Origin: Limnochorda sp. L945t
GTDB lineage: Bacteria > Bacillota > Limnochordia > Limnochordales > Geochordaceae
Direction of reading: 5' to 3'
Length of the DNA stretch: 64,000 bases
Assembly: GCF_035593305.1 (NCBI RefSeq)
Contig: NZ_CP141615.1
Location: forward strand, 2,139,722-2,203,721
The position numbers and the translations under genes are program-made. The first letter of the stretch is position 1; every line of letters starts with the position of its first letter. The notes below the pieces were generated by a model. It was not told the origin of the DNA and made no database searches. It was given only the letters and a program-made list of their open reading frames with translations. Below, one piece after another: positions 34,303 to 43,474 of the stretch.

Positions 34303-35328
34303 TTACTTCATCGACGTGTCCGTTGCGTACGAAGCATACCATGTGGGGGTAATTTGCCGGGCCAACGCATCCAGAGCCGGCCGGGCCTTTTCGTGCCACG
34401 GCCTGCCGAAGCGCCGGGCGACCAGCGCGAGCTTGGCCAGGTTACCTGCGGCGACGCTCTCGAGGATATCCCGCCGGCGCGCCCGATCCTTCTCGGCCAG
34501 CGCCACCTTCCAAACGGCCCTCCCGGCCATGTAGCCGCTTGCTCCGGCCCGGGCGGCGATCTCGACCTCGATCGCGAAGTCCTCGTAGTCGACCCCTTCG
34601 GAAAGGATGACCCACGGCACCTGCGAAGCCCTGTCAAGCCTGCGGCACGCCTCGAGCAGTCGCTCGGGGTCTTTTTCGTAGCGGAGATCCCCGGGAAACT
34701 CCGCCTTGAATACGTCCATGCCGAGCGGGGTCAGATCCTCCGCCGTGCGCACCACCACGTCCGCCTTGGTGCGGGCGAACTCGGGGCTCGACTTGCTCAC
34801 CCCAGGGTCCACGGGGAACGAAATGGCCTCCACCACGCACAACAGGTCGATCCGCCGGCACTGCTCGGCGACCTGCTCCACCAGCTCTCGCTGCGCCGCC
34901 GCCGAGGGGGCGTCGGGGTGGTAGTAGACCAGGAGCTTCAACCCGGAGGCGCCCATCCGCTTGACCTTCTCCACGCTCCATCCCGGCAGGATCTCGGCCC
35001 GGCGCTCCTGCTCGCCGCCGGAGTAGCCGGTCTTCTCCAGCGCCACCAGGAACCCGACGTGGCCCGGAAGGCTCCCCGTGACGATCGCCTGGGCCGCGCC
35101 GAACTCCGGGTCGAGCAGCACCCCGCTGGCGTGGGGCGCCAGGGCCCGGCACAGATCCATCTTGAAGTCGACGAGTTGCTGGTCGTCCACCGCCTCCGGA
35201 TGGTCCGGACGAAGGAGCTTGCGCAAGCCTCCCCGGTGGTCCATCGCCGCCAGGAGGATGAACCCATCGGGCGTGCTGATCTGCTGCAAACCCCGGAGCT
35301 TGCCGACGGATAAGCTCATCATGGTCAT
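34303..35328 (-). CDS. LacD-type tagatose-1,6-bisphosphate aldolase family protein
   Basis: 341 residues, class I aldolase barrel. LLAAMDHRGGLRKLL near residue 25, GLKLLVYYHPDAP with the probable Schiff-base lysine, CVVEAISFPVD and DVFKAEFPGDL fit the LacD family. It would split tagatose 1,6-bisphosphate, or a related sugar or sulfo-sugar phosphate, to triose phosphates; related enzymes include 6-deoxy-6-sulfofructose-1-phosphate aldolase (YihT). No other tagatose or lactose genes are nearby. ATG at 35328 follows AAGGGAAGG and overlaps the galU stop by 4 bp. Confidence 0.8.
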   Translation of the reverse strand: MTMMSLSVGKLRGLQQISTPDGFILLAAMDHRGGLRKLLRPDHPEAVDDQQLVDFKMDLCRALAPHASGVLLDPEFGAAQAIVTGSLPGHVGFLVALEKTGYSGGEQERRAEILPGWSVEKVKRMGASGLKLLVYYHPDAPSAAAQRELVEQVAEQCRRIDLLCVVEAISFPVDPGVSKSSPEFARTKADVVVRTAEDLTPLGMDVFKAEFPGDLRYEKDPERLLEACRRLDRASQVPWVILSEGVDYEDFAIEVEIAARAGASGYMAGRAVWKVALAEKDRARRRDILESVAAGNLAKLALVARRFGRPWHEKARPALDALARQITPTWYASYATDTSMK

Positions 35329-36236
35329 GCCTTCCCTTCGCTGACGCCGGACGCCACCGCGGGCCCGCCCGGCCGGTGGATCAGTTGCTCCAGATACGAC
35401 CGGAACGCAGGGCCCAGGTCTGGTCGCTCCAGGGCCAGCTCCACCGTCGCCTCGAGGAAGCCCAGTTTGTCCCCTACGTCGTAGCGGCGCCCTTCGAACC
35501 AGTAGGCGTAGACGGGCCGTACCTGCCCCAGCTGCCGGATGGCGTCGGTGAGCTGGATCTCCCCACCCGCTCCAGGTGGGGTCTGCTCCAGGATGGGGAA
35601 GATCTCGGGCTCCAGGATGTAGCGCCCCAATACCGCGAGCCTCGAGGGCGCCCGGGCAGGCGCCGGCTTCTCGATGAAGTCTCGTACCGCGAAAAGCCGC
35701 GGCTCGATTGGCTCCGGAGCGATGATGCCGTAACGGCTCACGTCCGGGGCCGGCACTTCCTGCACCCCCAGCACCGAGCCGTCCAGACGCTCGTAGACCT
35801 CCATGAGCTGGCGCAGCGCAGGCACCTCGGAGCGCACCACGTCGTCGCCCAGCAGCACGGCGAACGGCTCCGACCCGATGAACTTGCGGGCGCACCAGAC
35901 GGCGTGCCCCAGCCCGCGCGGCTCTTTCTGGCGAACGTAGTGGATGTCCACCATGTCCGAGACGTCCTGCACCAGCTTGAGCAGGTCCTCCCGGTGAGTC
36001 CCGTTGAGCGCCACCTCGAGCTCCACGGAACGGTCGAAGTGGTCCTCGATCGCCCGCTTGTTGCGCCCCGTGATGATCAGGATATCCTCGATCCCGGACG
36101 CTACCGCCTCTTCGACGATGTACTGGATGGTAGGCTTGTCCACCAGCGGCAGCATCTCCTTGGGCTGCGCCTTGGTGGCCGGCAAAAAGCGCGTCCCGAG
36201 GCCCGCCGCCGGAATGACCGCCTTCTTGACCCGCAC
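35325..36236 (-). CDS. galU: UTP-glucose-1-phosphate uridylyltransferase
   Basis: Makes UDP-glucose from UTP and glucose 1-phosphate for glycolipid, exopolysaccharide or galactose metabolism. AVIPAAGLGTRFLPATKAQPKEMLPL is condensed here as the nucleotide-binding loop GLGTRFLP, followed by KEMLPLVDKPTIQYI. Also visible are LGHAVWCARKFIG and the sugar-binding GGEIQLTDAI. About 303 residues from a GTG at 36236, four bases after the dipeptidase stop. The frame continues upstream through the dipeptidase end but is not conserved there. Confidence 0.95.
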   Translation of the reverse strand: MRVKKAVIPAAGLGTRFLPATKAQPKEMLPLVDKPTIQYIVEEAVASGIEDILIITGRNKRAIEDHFDRSVELEVALNGTHREDLLKLVQDVSDMVDIHYVRQKEPRGLGHAVWCARKFIGSEPFAVLLGDDVVRSEVPALRQLMEVYERLDGSVLGVQEVPAPDVSRYGIIAPEPIEPRLFAVRDFIEKPAPARAPSRLAVLGRYILEPEIFPILEQTPPGAGGEIQLTDAIRQLGQVRPVYAYWFEGRRYDVGDKLGFLEATVELALERPDLGPAFRSYLEQLIHRPGGPAVASGVSEGKA

Positions 36237-36240
36237 CTGC

Positions 36241-37287
36241 TCATCCGCTCCCCGGCGCGCCCCGGCCGTCCCCCAGCACAGTACGGAACAGGCGCGCGAA
36301 GTTCTCCCCCAGGATCTTTCGGATGGACCCGTCATCATACCCCCGCCGGACGAGCGCCTCGGTCAGGGCCGGCAGCCGTGAGGGATCCTCCAGCCCCTGA
36401 GGCGTGACCGAAATCCCGTCGAAGTCGGATCCGAGACCCACGTGATCGGGCCCTACCAGCTCCACCAGGTAGTCGATGTGCCGCACCGCATCGTCGAGGG
36501 TAGCAGGGCCATCCCTGCGCAGGAAGCCCGGGTAGAAGTTGATGCCGATCACGCCGCCCTTTCGCGCCAGCGCGCGGATCTGGTCGTCGGCCAGGTTGCG
36601 GGGATGATCGCACAGAGCCCGGGCGTTGGAGTGCGACGCCATCACCGGGGCGCGGCTGACCTCCATGACGTCCCAGAAGCCGGCCGGCGCGAGGTGGGAG
36701 ACGTCCACCACCATGCCCAGGCGGTTCATCTCCTCCACGACCTCCACCCCGAAGGCCGTCAGCCCGGCACCCCGCCTCTCCCCCACCCCGTCGGCCAGCT
36801 CGTTGCGCACGTTCCAGGTGAGCCCGGCGGCCCGTACGCCGAGGCGGTAGAAGGTGCGGAGCATGGAGATCTGACCCGCCAGGACCTCGCACCCCTCCAG
36901 GCTCACGATCACGCCGATCGCGCGGCGCGCCACGGCATCGTCGATGTCGGAGGCCCGGCGAACCAGGAGAAGGTCGTCGGGAGCCAGGGCCTTCTCCGCG
37001 TAAAGGGCATCCAAGATGGCGAGGGCCCGCAGCGCGTTGAACGGGGTCGGCACCTCGGGCGACACGAAGAGGGTGAACACCTGGACCCGCACTCCTCCGG
37101 CCCGCAGGCGCTGCAGGTCGACGTGCCCGCCCTTGCCCGAGTCGACGAGGTGGCGCTTGCCCTGGAGCACGTCGATGGCGATCGTATCTGCGTGAGCGTC
37201 GAAGACGAGCGCCTGCTCGTGCAGCCGCTTCGCGCGGGCCGCGACCTCCTCGGGGGCGGCCGCTCCCCCAGCGGCCCCTGCACTCAT
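36241..37287 (-). CDS. M19 (renal-type) membrane dipeptidase family protein
   Basis: A dizinc TIM-barrel peptidase of about 348 residues. Metal ligands are visible as H and D in FDAHADT, E in SLEGCE, and H in VDVSHLAP and ASHSNAR; GLGSDFDGI is the C-terminal signature. Bacterial members hydrolyse dipeptides, including D-amino-acid and dehydropeptides. There is no signal peptide, so it is probably cytoplasmic. ATG at 37287 has GGTGGGG 8 bases upstream; a second ATG at 37311 is possible. It leads the dipeptidase-galU-aldolase operon. Confidence 0.9.
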   Translation of the reverse strand: MSAGAAGGAAAPEEVAARAKRLHEQALVFDAHADTIAIDVLQGKRHLVDSGKGGHVDLQRLRAGGVRVQVFTLFVSPEVPTPFNALRALAILDALYAEKALAPDDLLLVRRASDIDDAVARRAIGVIVSLEGCEVLAGQISMLRTFYRLGVRAAGLTWNVRNELADGVGERRGAGLTAFGVEVVEEMNRLGMVVDVSHLAPAGFWDVMEVSRAPVMASHSNARALCDHPRNLADDQIRALARKGGVIGINFYPGFLRRDGPATLDDAVRHIDYLVELVGPDHVGLGSDFDGISVTPQGLEDPSRLPALTEALVRRGYDDGSIRKILGENFARLFRTVLGDGRGAPGSG

Positions 37288-37900
37288 GCACCTCGCCCCA
37301 CCTTTGCTCATCCTCGCCGGCGCTCCTCGAGCCGCCGTGCGCGGCAATCCCGGGCAGGAGACATATTTCCCGGAGCGCGCGGCTGCTCCTGCCCGTGCCG
37401 GCGCACCCCGACATTCTAAAACCGCTTACAAGGTCGCTCGGGTTCGCCCGGCGACGAACCAGGGAGGCTGGAGTCACGGGCCGCCCCCCTCGATGGAAAA
37501 CGGGGCGATTTCCCGGTCGCCTTCCCGAGAACCGGATGGTATGGTACGGGTGCAGGGCCTCGATCGTCGGTGGCCTTCCCGGAAGTCCGGAGAGGCTGGG
37601 CCGCCCTGAGGGACGACGAGCGCGGTTGCGGTGGGTTGTCCGGGGAGAGACGGCGCAACGGTGCCCGGGCGGTACGACGAGGAGGCGGGCCGACCTGAAG
37701 GCGGCTCGAGCTTTCGGGCGTTGTTCCGGGAGAGCGGGTGCCGGCAGGTGGGTACCGCAGTCCGGTCGCACCACGCAGGGTGCCGGAGCGGCCGAAGACC
37801 CCCGGATCGCCCGGCGAAACAGCCTCCTCGCCTGGATCCAGCGGACGCCAGCCCTGGCTAGCCAACCGGGAGGCGCAGGCGTCGAGGCCCTGGGATTTTC
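37288..37900. other. Non-coding gap between hpt and the dipeptidase gene
   Basis: About 610 bp with no frame I would call a gene; open frames here are Arg/Gly/Pro-rich and have no ribosome site. A TAGAAT on the minus strand near 37408-37413 could be the -10 of the dipeptidase operon, though no good -35 accompanies it. On the plus strand at 37748-37761 the sequence AGGTGGGTACCGCAG resembles the T-box core with one extra G, but no plus-strand gene follows. The stretch also holds several GC-rich inverted segments that I could not fit to a known riboswitch. Confidence 0.4.
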
Positions 37901-38449
37901 TCACGGGGTGCGGGCCAGCGCAGCCAGGTACGGCAGGTGGCGAAAGTCCTCCCGCCAGTCGAGCCCGTAGCCCACCAGGAACTCGTCCGGCATCGCAAAG
38001 CCCCGGTAGCGGATGGGAAGTTCCACGAGCCGCCGCGCCCGGTTGTCCAGCAGGGTGCAGACGTAGAGGCTCGCCGGCTGGCGCCGTTCCAGCATCAGCA
38101 AGAGGTAGCGCAACGTGAGCCCCGTGTCGATGACGTCCTCGATCATCAGGACGTGGCGCCCCGTGATGGGGATGTCGAGGTCCTTGGTAATACGTACCAC
38201 GCCGGTTTGCTCCGACTCCTGGCCGTACCGGGAGATGGCGAGGAAGTCCAGGTGGATGGGGATGCGGATGGATCGGGTCAGGTCGGCGACGAAGTAGATG
38301 GCTCCCTTGAGCACGCTGACCAGGATCGGATGCAAGCCCTCGTAGTCCCGGCTGATCTCCTCTCCCAGTTGCTGGACCCTCCGCCGGATGGCCTCCTCGC
38401 TGTAGACGACCCGGCCGATGCTCGCGGGAGGTTGCTGCGTGGACGTCAC
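37901..38449 (-). CDS. hpt: Hypoxanthine phosphoribosyltransferase
   Basis: Salvages hypoxanthine and guanine with PRPP to IMP and GMP. The PRPP loop is VLMIEDVIDTGLTL, preceded by VSVLKGAIYFVADL; DEFLVGYGLDW near the end is family-specific. 182 residues is the normal length. The GTG at 38449 overlaps the stop of the upstream fusion-protein gene (GTGA), so the two are translationally coupled, an arrangement that suggests a shared role or at least shared control. Confidence 0.94.
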   Translation of the reverse strand: MTSTQQPPASIGRVVYSEEAIRRRVQQLGEEISRDYEGLHPILVSVLKGAIYFVADLTRSIRIPIHLDFLAISRYGQESEQTGVVRITKDLDIPITGRHVLMIEDVIDTGLTLRYLLLMLERRQPASLYVCTLLDNRARRLVELPIRYRGFAMPDEFLVGYGLDWREDFRHLPYLAALARTP

Positions 38450-39825
38450 CGGGCGCCTTCACCCTCCTGATGCCCCGGCCTCTCGGACACGGGTAGAGTC
38501 GCCAGGGCCGCCTCCTCTTCTTCCCTTGCCTCTTGGGCCCTCTTCCGGGAGGCGGCGCTCGTGCTGCGCCGGGTCCCGGTCGATCGCCTGCGCCTGGGAC
38601 GACGCCTGGCGGCGGCCCCGGTCCTGGACCGGGAGGGCGCCCCTGGTTCGCCGGCGGCGGCCACCTCCGGCGACGCCTCTCCCTGCGCGGCCCCGGCGGC
38701 AGCAGGCAGGGCCGTCGCCGCGGCGGCCGTCCCGGACGGGACGGTGGGCGGAGCCGGCGCGCTCGGGGCGACCGATACCGGCGGCGTGGCCGCCGCCTGA
38801 GCCAAGGGCTCCTTGCCGAACTTGTGCAGCAAGCGCTCGAAGTCACGCCCGTAGAAGATCTTGATGTTGACGTCCGGATACAGCTGCTTGAGCAGGCGGA
38901 GCTTGCGGTTCTTGCGCGTGACCAAGCTCTGCTTCATCGTAGTGAGCTCTACGTACAACTGGTACTCCGGCAGGTAGAAGTCCGGAGTGAACGCGCTGGT
39001 GATCCGGCCCTGCTCGTCCCACTCCAGAGGAAAGGTGATGGGCTCGTACTCCCACCGTACCTGGTAGAAGTCCAGCATCCTGGCGAACTCTTCCTCGCTC
39101 GGGTGGGCGAAGGCCGGCCGGCCGGCGCCGGCAGGGCGGTCATGGCGAATCGGCAACGGCCGCCCCTGGGGCGAGAGCGTCACGGCCGTCCCCTCGACCA
39201 CCGGGGCGAGACCGTCGTGGGCCAGGCCGGCCGCGGCCGGCAACTGAGCCACTCGCGGAGGCGACCCGGCTGGCCGGGGGTGAACCGCATCCGCGACGGC
39301 CGGCGTCGGAGCCGGCGCAGGAGGACGCTCGACCGACGGGCGACGCCGCCGAGCTCGCCGCCCGCCACGCAGCGCCGCCACGATGATGGACGCGGCCTTC
39401 TCCGCGGGCACCCTGTCGGTGTTGATGACCAGGTCGAACCGGCCGGGAGCCTCGGCCCGCTCCCATCCCGAAAGGCGGGCCTTTTCGTCCAGCTCCCGCT
39501 CCTCCGCGGCCGCCAGCCCGGCGGCCATGACCTCGTCGACTCCCTGCTCCACGGCGATGCGCCGCACTCGCGTCTGCCACGAGGCGGTCAGCAGCACGCG
39601 CAGGAGCCGGGCACCGCTCTCCGCGGGAGTCTCCTGGCTTCCCGGCAGGGGCCACCCGAGATGGATGGCGCTCTCGGCAGGCCGTCCCTGACCGGGGATG
39701 GCCTGGAAACGCCCGGCCTCGATGCGCCACCCGGTCCGGGCGGCTATCACCGCCGCCGTGCGCTCCACCAGGGAGCCTCGCAACCCTGCCAGCAGGACAG
39801 ATGTCACCGTCTGCTTCAACTCCAT
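38446..39825 (-). CDS. Fusion of a cytidylate-kinase-like domain and a PD-(D/E)XK-like domain
   Basis: About 459 residues in four parts. Residues 1-155 resemble cytidylate-kinase-like proteins: helix RVRRIAVEQGVDEVMAAGL, then DLVINTDRVPAEKAASIIV. The P-loop is degenerate, however (LLAGLRGSLVE, with no GxxGxGK/S). Residues 156-235 are a Pro/Ala linker. Residues 236-335 look like a PD-(D/E)XK nuclease fold: WEYEPITFPLEW, then FTPDFYLPEYQLYVELTT (D282, E293; no lysine follows E293). Residues 340-459 are a disordered Ala/Pro then Arg-rich tail suited to nucleic-acid binding. ATG at 39825 or GTG at 39840. Function unknown; coupled to hpt. Confidence 0.62.
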   Translation of the reverse strand: MELKQTVTSVLLAGLRGSLVERTAAVIAARTGWRIEAGRFQAIPGQGRPAESAIHLGWPLPGSQETPAESGARLLRVLLTASWQTRVRRIAVEQGVDEVMAAGLAAAEERELDEKARLSGWERAEAPGRFDLVINTDRVPAEKAASIIVAALRGGRRARRRRPSVERPPAPAPTPAVADAVHPRPAGSPPRVAQLPAAAGLAHDGLAPVVEGTAVTLSPQGRPLPIRHDRPAGAGRPAFAHPSEEEFARMLDFYQVRWEYEPITFPLEWDEQGRITSAFTPDFYLPEYQLYVELTTMKQSLVTRKNRKLRLLKQLYPDVNIKIFYGRDFERLLHKFGKEPLAQAAATPPVSVAPSAPAPPTVPSGTAAAATALPAAAGAAQGEASPEVAAAGEPGAPSRSRTGAAARRRPRRRRSTGTRRSTSAASRKRAQEAREEEEAALATLPVSERPGHQEGEGAR

Positions 39826-39956
39826 CCCATGATAACACACGCCGACAGGTACTCCGAGAGTTTGTTAGAATGAAACCACTCACCGACGGCTCGCGTCGTG
39901 AGGCCCGGGGCAGCGGGCAGGGCACGACGCGTTTTGGGAGAGGGTTGGCAAGGCGT

Positions 39957-41705
39957 ATGACGTTGCCGAGCACCGGACAGCCACCCCGGCTTCTGTCGGA
40001 CTCTCCCCGGCAAGCCATTCGCGACCTGGTCGTCTACGCTCGCTCCGGGCCGCCGGCGAAGGAGCTGCGCCAGGCCTTCGCGGAGTTCTTCGGGCCGGAC
40101 GTGGAGACAAGGGAGCTACCCGGAGGCTCTACGGGCGCCCTGTTCATCGAGTGGTTCCTCTTCGACCGGCCGATGGGCAGCGGGGACACCCCCGCCCAGC
40201 AGTACGCGCTGGCCTCTCCCACGTTGAGCGGAGACGAGCGCCGGGCTTACCTCGAGCTCTGCGACACGGTACCCGGCTTCTTCGAGGTGGTCGGTTTCGG
40301 CGCGGGCGGCATGTGGTTGACGGTTTTCCCTGCGCCCGGACGGCGCCATGCCGGAGAGGCGAGCCGCGAGGCGATCTGGGTCGAGGAGCCGGCGGCCTCG
40401 CGGCGGCTGAGCCGTGGCGACGTCATCTGGACGCGGCTTTTGCGATGGCGCGGGCGGTGGCACCTGGCGACGTGCTGTTTCGTCCTGCCCCCGTCGGCCC
40501 GGGATCTGCTGGGGCCGCTCGAGGCGTTGCGTCCTCGCTACTCCGAGCGGGCGTGGCGGCACCTGATGGCCCGTCTCGAGCCGGAGCTGTTCCGGGACCT
40601 CATCCTCAACACCGACGAGGGCATCCTCGTGGCGCCGCCTGACGCGCTGCCCCTGACCGAGACGGAGCGCCGGTTCTACCTCGCCCAGGGAGACCGGCTC
40701 GTGCGGTCGGGGCAGCTGCGGGCCGCTCTCCATTACTTCTGGCGCATCCTGGCCGACCGTCCCCTCGATCTCGACGCCCGGCTGGGAGTCGCCCGGGTGC
40801 GCCTGCTCCAGGGGCGAAACAGCTCGGCCGAGAAGGCGCTGCGCTCCGTGTTGCGCCAGTACCCGGATCACGCCGAGGCGCTGAGCACCCTGGGCCGGCT
40901 GCTCGAGGCCCGCGGCTCGGTGGACGAGGCCGAGGCGCTCCTGCGCCGCCTCAAGCGCATCGGCGAGGCGGACCCCGAGGCCCTGTTCAGCCTCGGGCGC
41001 ATCGCGCTGCAGCGCGGGCGGCTGCGCCAGGCCGTGGATCAGTTCCAGCGCGCGGTGGACCGGGTCAGTCCCCGCAGTCGTCGCGGGGCCGCGCGCAGGG
41101 AGTCGGCCCTGCTGCTCGACGCCGGCTGGCAACTGCTTCGAGCGGGGCGGGTCCAGGAGGCGCGCGGCTTTTTCCATCACGTCTGCGCGGTCTCTCACTC
41201 CAAGGGCGAGCAGGCGTCCGCCTGGCACGGGCTCGGCCAGGCGCTGAGCCGGCAGGGCCACTGGCTCGAGGGAGCGGCGGCGCTGTTGCAGGCGCTGCGC
41301 CTCGGCATCGACCGGCCCAAGCTATGGGCGGAGGTGGGCCGGCTGTACGGGCGCGCCGGCCGCCTGAAGGAGGCGGAGCTCGCCTACCAGGCTTCGGTGG
41401 AGCGCCTCCCGGGGTACGTGGAGGGGATCGTGGGCCTCGCCTCGGTGCTGCTGCGGCAGGGCCGGGTCGCCGAGGCCATGCGCCTCGCGCACCGGGCCGG
41501 CGCCATTGCGCCGGATGACTCCCGGGTCTGGAGGGTGATCGGAGGCTGCTGGCTGCGGCTCGGTCACGCGGGGAAGGCCATCGAGGCGCTCGACCGGGCC
41601 CTGGCGCTCAACCCCCGGGACATCAACGCCCGCGGCCTCAAGCGCCGGGCGCTCTCGGCCCTGGGGCAGAAGGCCCCGGCGGGGCAGGGTGGCTCCGGGG
41701 GGTAG
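39957..41705 (+). CDS. Tetratricopeptide-repeat protein with an unrecognised N-terminal domain
   Basis: About 582 residues. The first 250 form an unrecognised globular region with many Trp and Arg residues (for example WTRLLRWRGRWHLATCCFVLPP). From about residue 255 there are eight or so TPR-like units, including ALHYFWRILADRPLDLDARLGVARV and KAIEALDRALALNPRDINARG. No signal peptide, so probably cytoplasmic. ATG at 39957 is preferred; the frame continues upstream to 39801, through a TTAGAATGAA that may be the -10 region. Its last 68 bp overlap the end of the convergent gene on the minus strand. Confidence 0.7.
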   Translation: MTLPSTGQPPRLLSDSPRQAIRDLVVYARSGPPAKELRQAFAEFFGPDVETRELPGGSTGALFIEWFLFDRPMGSGDTPAQQYALASPTLSGDERRAYLELCDTVPGFFEVVGFGAGGMWLTVFPAPGRRHAGEASREAIWVEEPAASRRLSRGDVIWTRLLRWRGRWHLATCCFVLPPSARDLLGPLEALRPRYSERAWRHLMARLEPELFRDLILNTDEGILVAPPDALPLTETERRFYLAQGDRLVRSGQLRAALHYFWRILADRPLDLDARLGVARVRLLQGRNSSAEKALRSVLRQYPDHAEALSTLGRLLEARGSVDEAEALLRRLKRIGEADPEALFSLGRIALQRGRLRQAVDQFQRAVDRVSPRSRRGAARRESALLLDAGWQLLRAGRVQEARGFFHHVCAVSHSKGEQASAWHGLGQALSRQGHWLEGAAALLQALRLGIDRPKLWAEVGRLYGRAGRLKEAELAYQASVERLPGYVEGIVGLASVLLRQGRVAEAMRLAHRAGAIAPDDSRVWRVIGGCWLRLGHAGKAIEALDRALALNPRDINARGLKRRALSALGQKAPAGQGGSGG

Positions 41706-41973
41706 CGAAGCGAGCGATCAGGTCCGCGATCATCGCCTGGGTGCGCTCCACGGCGTCGTCCCGCATGGCGTGGAAATGCGGGGCTTCTTCCAGCTTCGTA
41801 TCGATGTTGGCAAGCATCATGGCTTCCACCCGCCGCAGGAACGCTTCCAGCGCCGGCGGCGACACCGGCTCGCCGAGCTCTCCCTGCGCTGCCATGCGGA
41901 CGAACGCCTCCAGGTCGAGAGGCTGCTCGGCCGATAGCTGCGTGTAACGCTCCCACAGGTCGTCAGGCGTCAT
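41638..41973 (-). CDS. Small hypothetical protein
   Basis: 111 residues, not recognised. The helical N-terminal 85 residues are plausible protein (MTPDDLWERYTQLSAEQPLD and VEAMMLANIDTKLEEAPHF). The last 25 are Pro/Ala/Gly-rich and fall in the 68-bp overlap with the convergent TPR gene. ATG at 41973 has GAGG 7 bases upstream; the frame reaches 42000. A TATACT on the minus strand near 42049-42054 could be its -10 box. Confidence 0.5.
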   Translation of the reverse strand: MTPDDLWERYTQLSAEQPLDLEAFVRMAAQGELGEPVSPPALEAFLRRVEAMMLANIDTKLEEAPHFHAMRDDAVERTQAMIADLIARFATPRSHPAPPGPSAPGPRAPGA

Positions 41974-42079
41974 GGGACTCCCTCGTTCGTCGGGGTGCAC
42001 GCGGGGTGCCGCCCAACTTTAGTGTGCCGATCCGGGGCCGGGCAGTGATAGTATAACGTTCGGGAACTGCCAGAGGGGC

Positions 42080-43471
42080 ATGGACCCGGCGGGGCGGCCC
42101 CCGGCGGACGACGAGCTGAGGAGGAGCCCTTTGGAGCTGCAGGCTCGCATCGGCCAGCGCATTCGCCGCCGTCGCGAGGAGCTCGGGATGACCCAGCAAG
42201 AGCTGGCGGGTCCGGAGCTCACCCGCGGTTTCATCAGCCAGCTCGAAAAGGGTATCGTCCTGCCCTCCCTCAAGTCGCTCGAGTTGATCGCCGCCCGGCT
42301 CTACAAGCCGGTGGCCTATTTCCTCGAAGAGACGCCGGCGTCGCTGCCGTCCGAAGAGCAGGCGTCTCGCGCGATCCTTGCCCGGGCTCTCGAGGTAGCG
42401 GCGTGCGCCGGGGCGAGGCGGGCTGAGGAGCTGCTGGGCGAGCTCTCCCCCGTCTCTATCGACGGCCAGGCGGGCAACGGTACGTGGAGCGCCCTGGAGG
42501 CCGCCGTGCTGGCGGTGCGCGTGCTTTCGTCCCTCGAGAAGAGCGGGACCGACGCGCCCGAGCAGTGGCAGCGCGCCCTGGCCGGCCTGCGGGCCTCGCC
42601 GGGATGGACCCGGGAGGCAGGGTACGCGCTCGCAGCCAGGGGCCTCGTGCTGGCACGGCAGGGCAGGTGGGCCGACTCCGTGCCGCCGCTGGAGGAGGCG
42701 GCACGCCTGCTGGCCGGGAGCGAGGGGCAGGAGACCTGCCTGGTCCAGCGGGTCACGACCTGCCTTGCCATCGCATACGCTCGGTCGGGCCAGGAGCAGC
42801 GAGCCGCCCCGATGCTCCGGCAGGCTCTCGAGGAGCAGCGTGCGAGCCGCTCCGCGTTCATGCCGGTCCAGGTGTTGCTCGCCCTCGCCCGGTGTGCGGC
42901 GAGCGTGCACGCATGGGACGAGGCGGCGGAGCTGGTGGAGAGGGCGCAATCGGTGGCGCGCGCCATCGGGGCGACGTCCGATCTGGCCGAAGTCTGGGAG
43001 GCCAGGGCGGAGCTCGCCCGGGAGACGGGCAGGCTTTCGGAGGCGGCTCAGGCCCTGTCGGAGAGCGCCCGGCTGTGGGGGGAGACGGGCCGGGCCTCGG
43101 ACCAGGGCCGGGTACTGGCGCGGCTGAGCGAGATCCTGGAGGCTTCCGGCCGGGTGCCGGAGGCGCTGCAGCAGGCCGAGCACGCCCTGGCGGTCGTGGA
43201 CCGGGGAGTCGAGCGCGTCCGCCTCCTGGCCCGAATGGGCCGGCTCATGGCCCGAGAAGGCCGCGAGGACGAGGCCGAGGGATACATCGACGAGGCGCTC
43301 CACCTTCTGCAAGGTCACCAGGGCGATCCGGGGCTCGTACGGGAGATGGCGCTCGCCTGCTCCGAGGTGGGGCGCGTCCTGCGATCCCATGGGGATCACG
43401 AACGAGCCGGCGAATTACTGGCCCGTGCCGTCGAGCTCTACCAGCAGGCCGGGCCGGTACGGGGGGATTGA
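42080..43471 (+). CDS. XRE-family regulator with TPR domain
   Basis: 463 residues. An XRE helix-turn-helix lies at about 20-85: IGQRIRRRREELGMTQQELAG then FISQLEKG. The remainder is an all-helical TPR array of about nine repeats with several LARETGRLSEAAQALSES-like units. The layout is that of RNPP regulators (PlcR, Rgg, NprR), which bind signal peptides in the TPR groove; a peptide ligand here is inference. ATG at 42080 has only a close GAGGGG. A TTG at 42131 has AGGAGG at 6 bases and starts right before the conserved region, so it may be the real start. GTATAAC at 42049 could be part of its promoter. Confidence 0.8.
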   Translation: MDPAGRPPADDELRRSPLELQARIGQRIRRRREELGMTQQELAGPELTRGFISQLEKGIVLPSLKSLELIAARLYKPVAYFLEETPASLPSEEQASRAILARALEVAACAGARRAEELLGELSPVSIDGQAGNGTWSALEAAVLAVRVLSSLEKSGTDAPEQWQRALAGLRASPGWTREAGYALAARGLVLARQGRWADSVPPLEEAARLLAGSEGQETCLVQRVTTCLAIAYARSGQEQRAAPMLRQALEEQRASRSAFMPVQVLLALARCAASVHAWDEAAELVERAQSVARAIGATSDLAEVWEARAELARETGRLSEAAQALSESARLWGETGRASDQGRVLARLSEILEASGRVPEALQQAEHALAVVDRGVERVRLLARMGRLMAREGREDEAEGYIDEALHLLQGHQGDPGLVREMALACSEVGRVLRSHGDHERAGELLARAVELYQQAGPVRGD

Positions 43472-43474
43472 CCG

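Noticed and set aside
37395-37970. Plus-strand frame of 191 codons in the hpt-dipeptidase gap
   Set aside because: Arg/Gly-rich throughout, no ribosome site, runs into hpt on the other strand; more likely non-coding.
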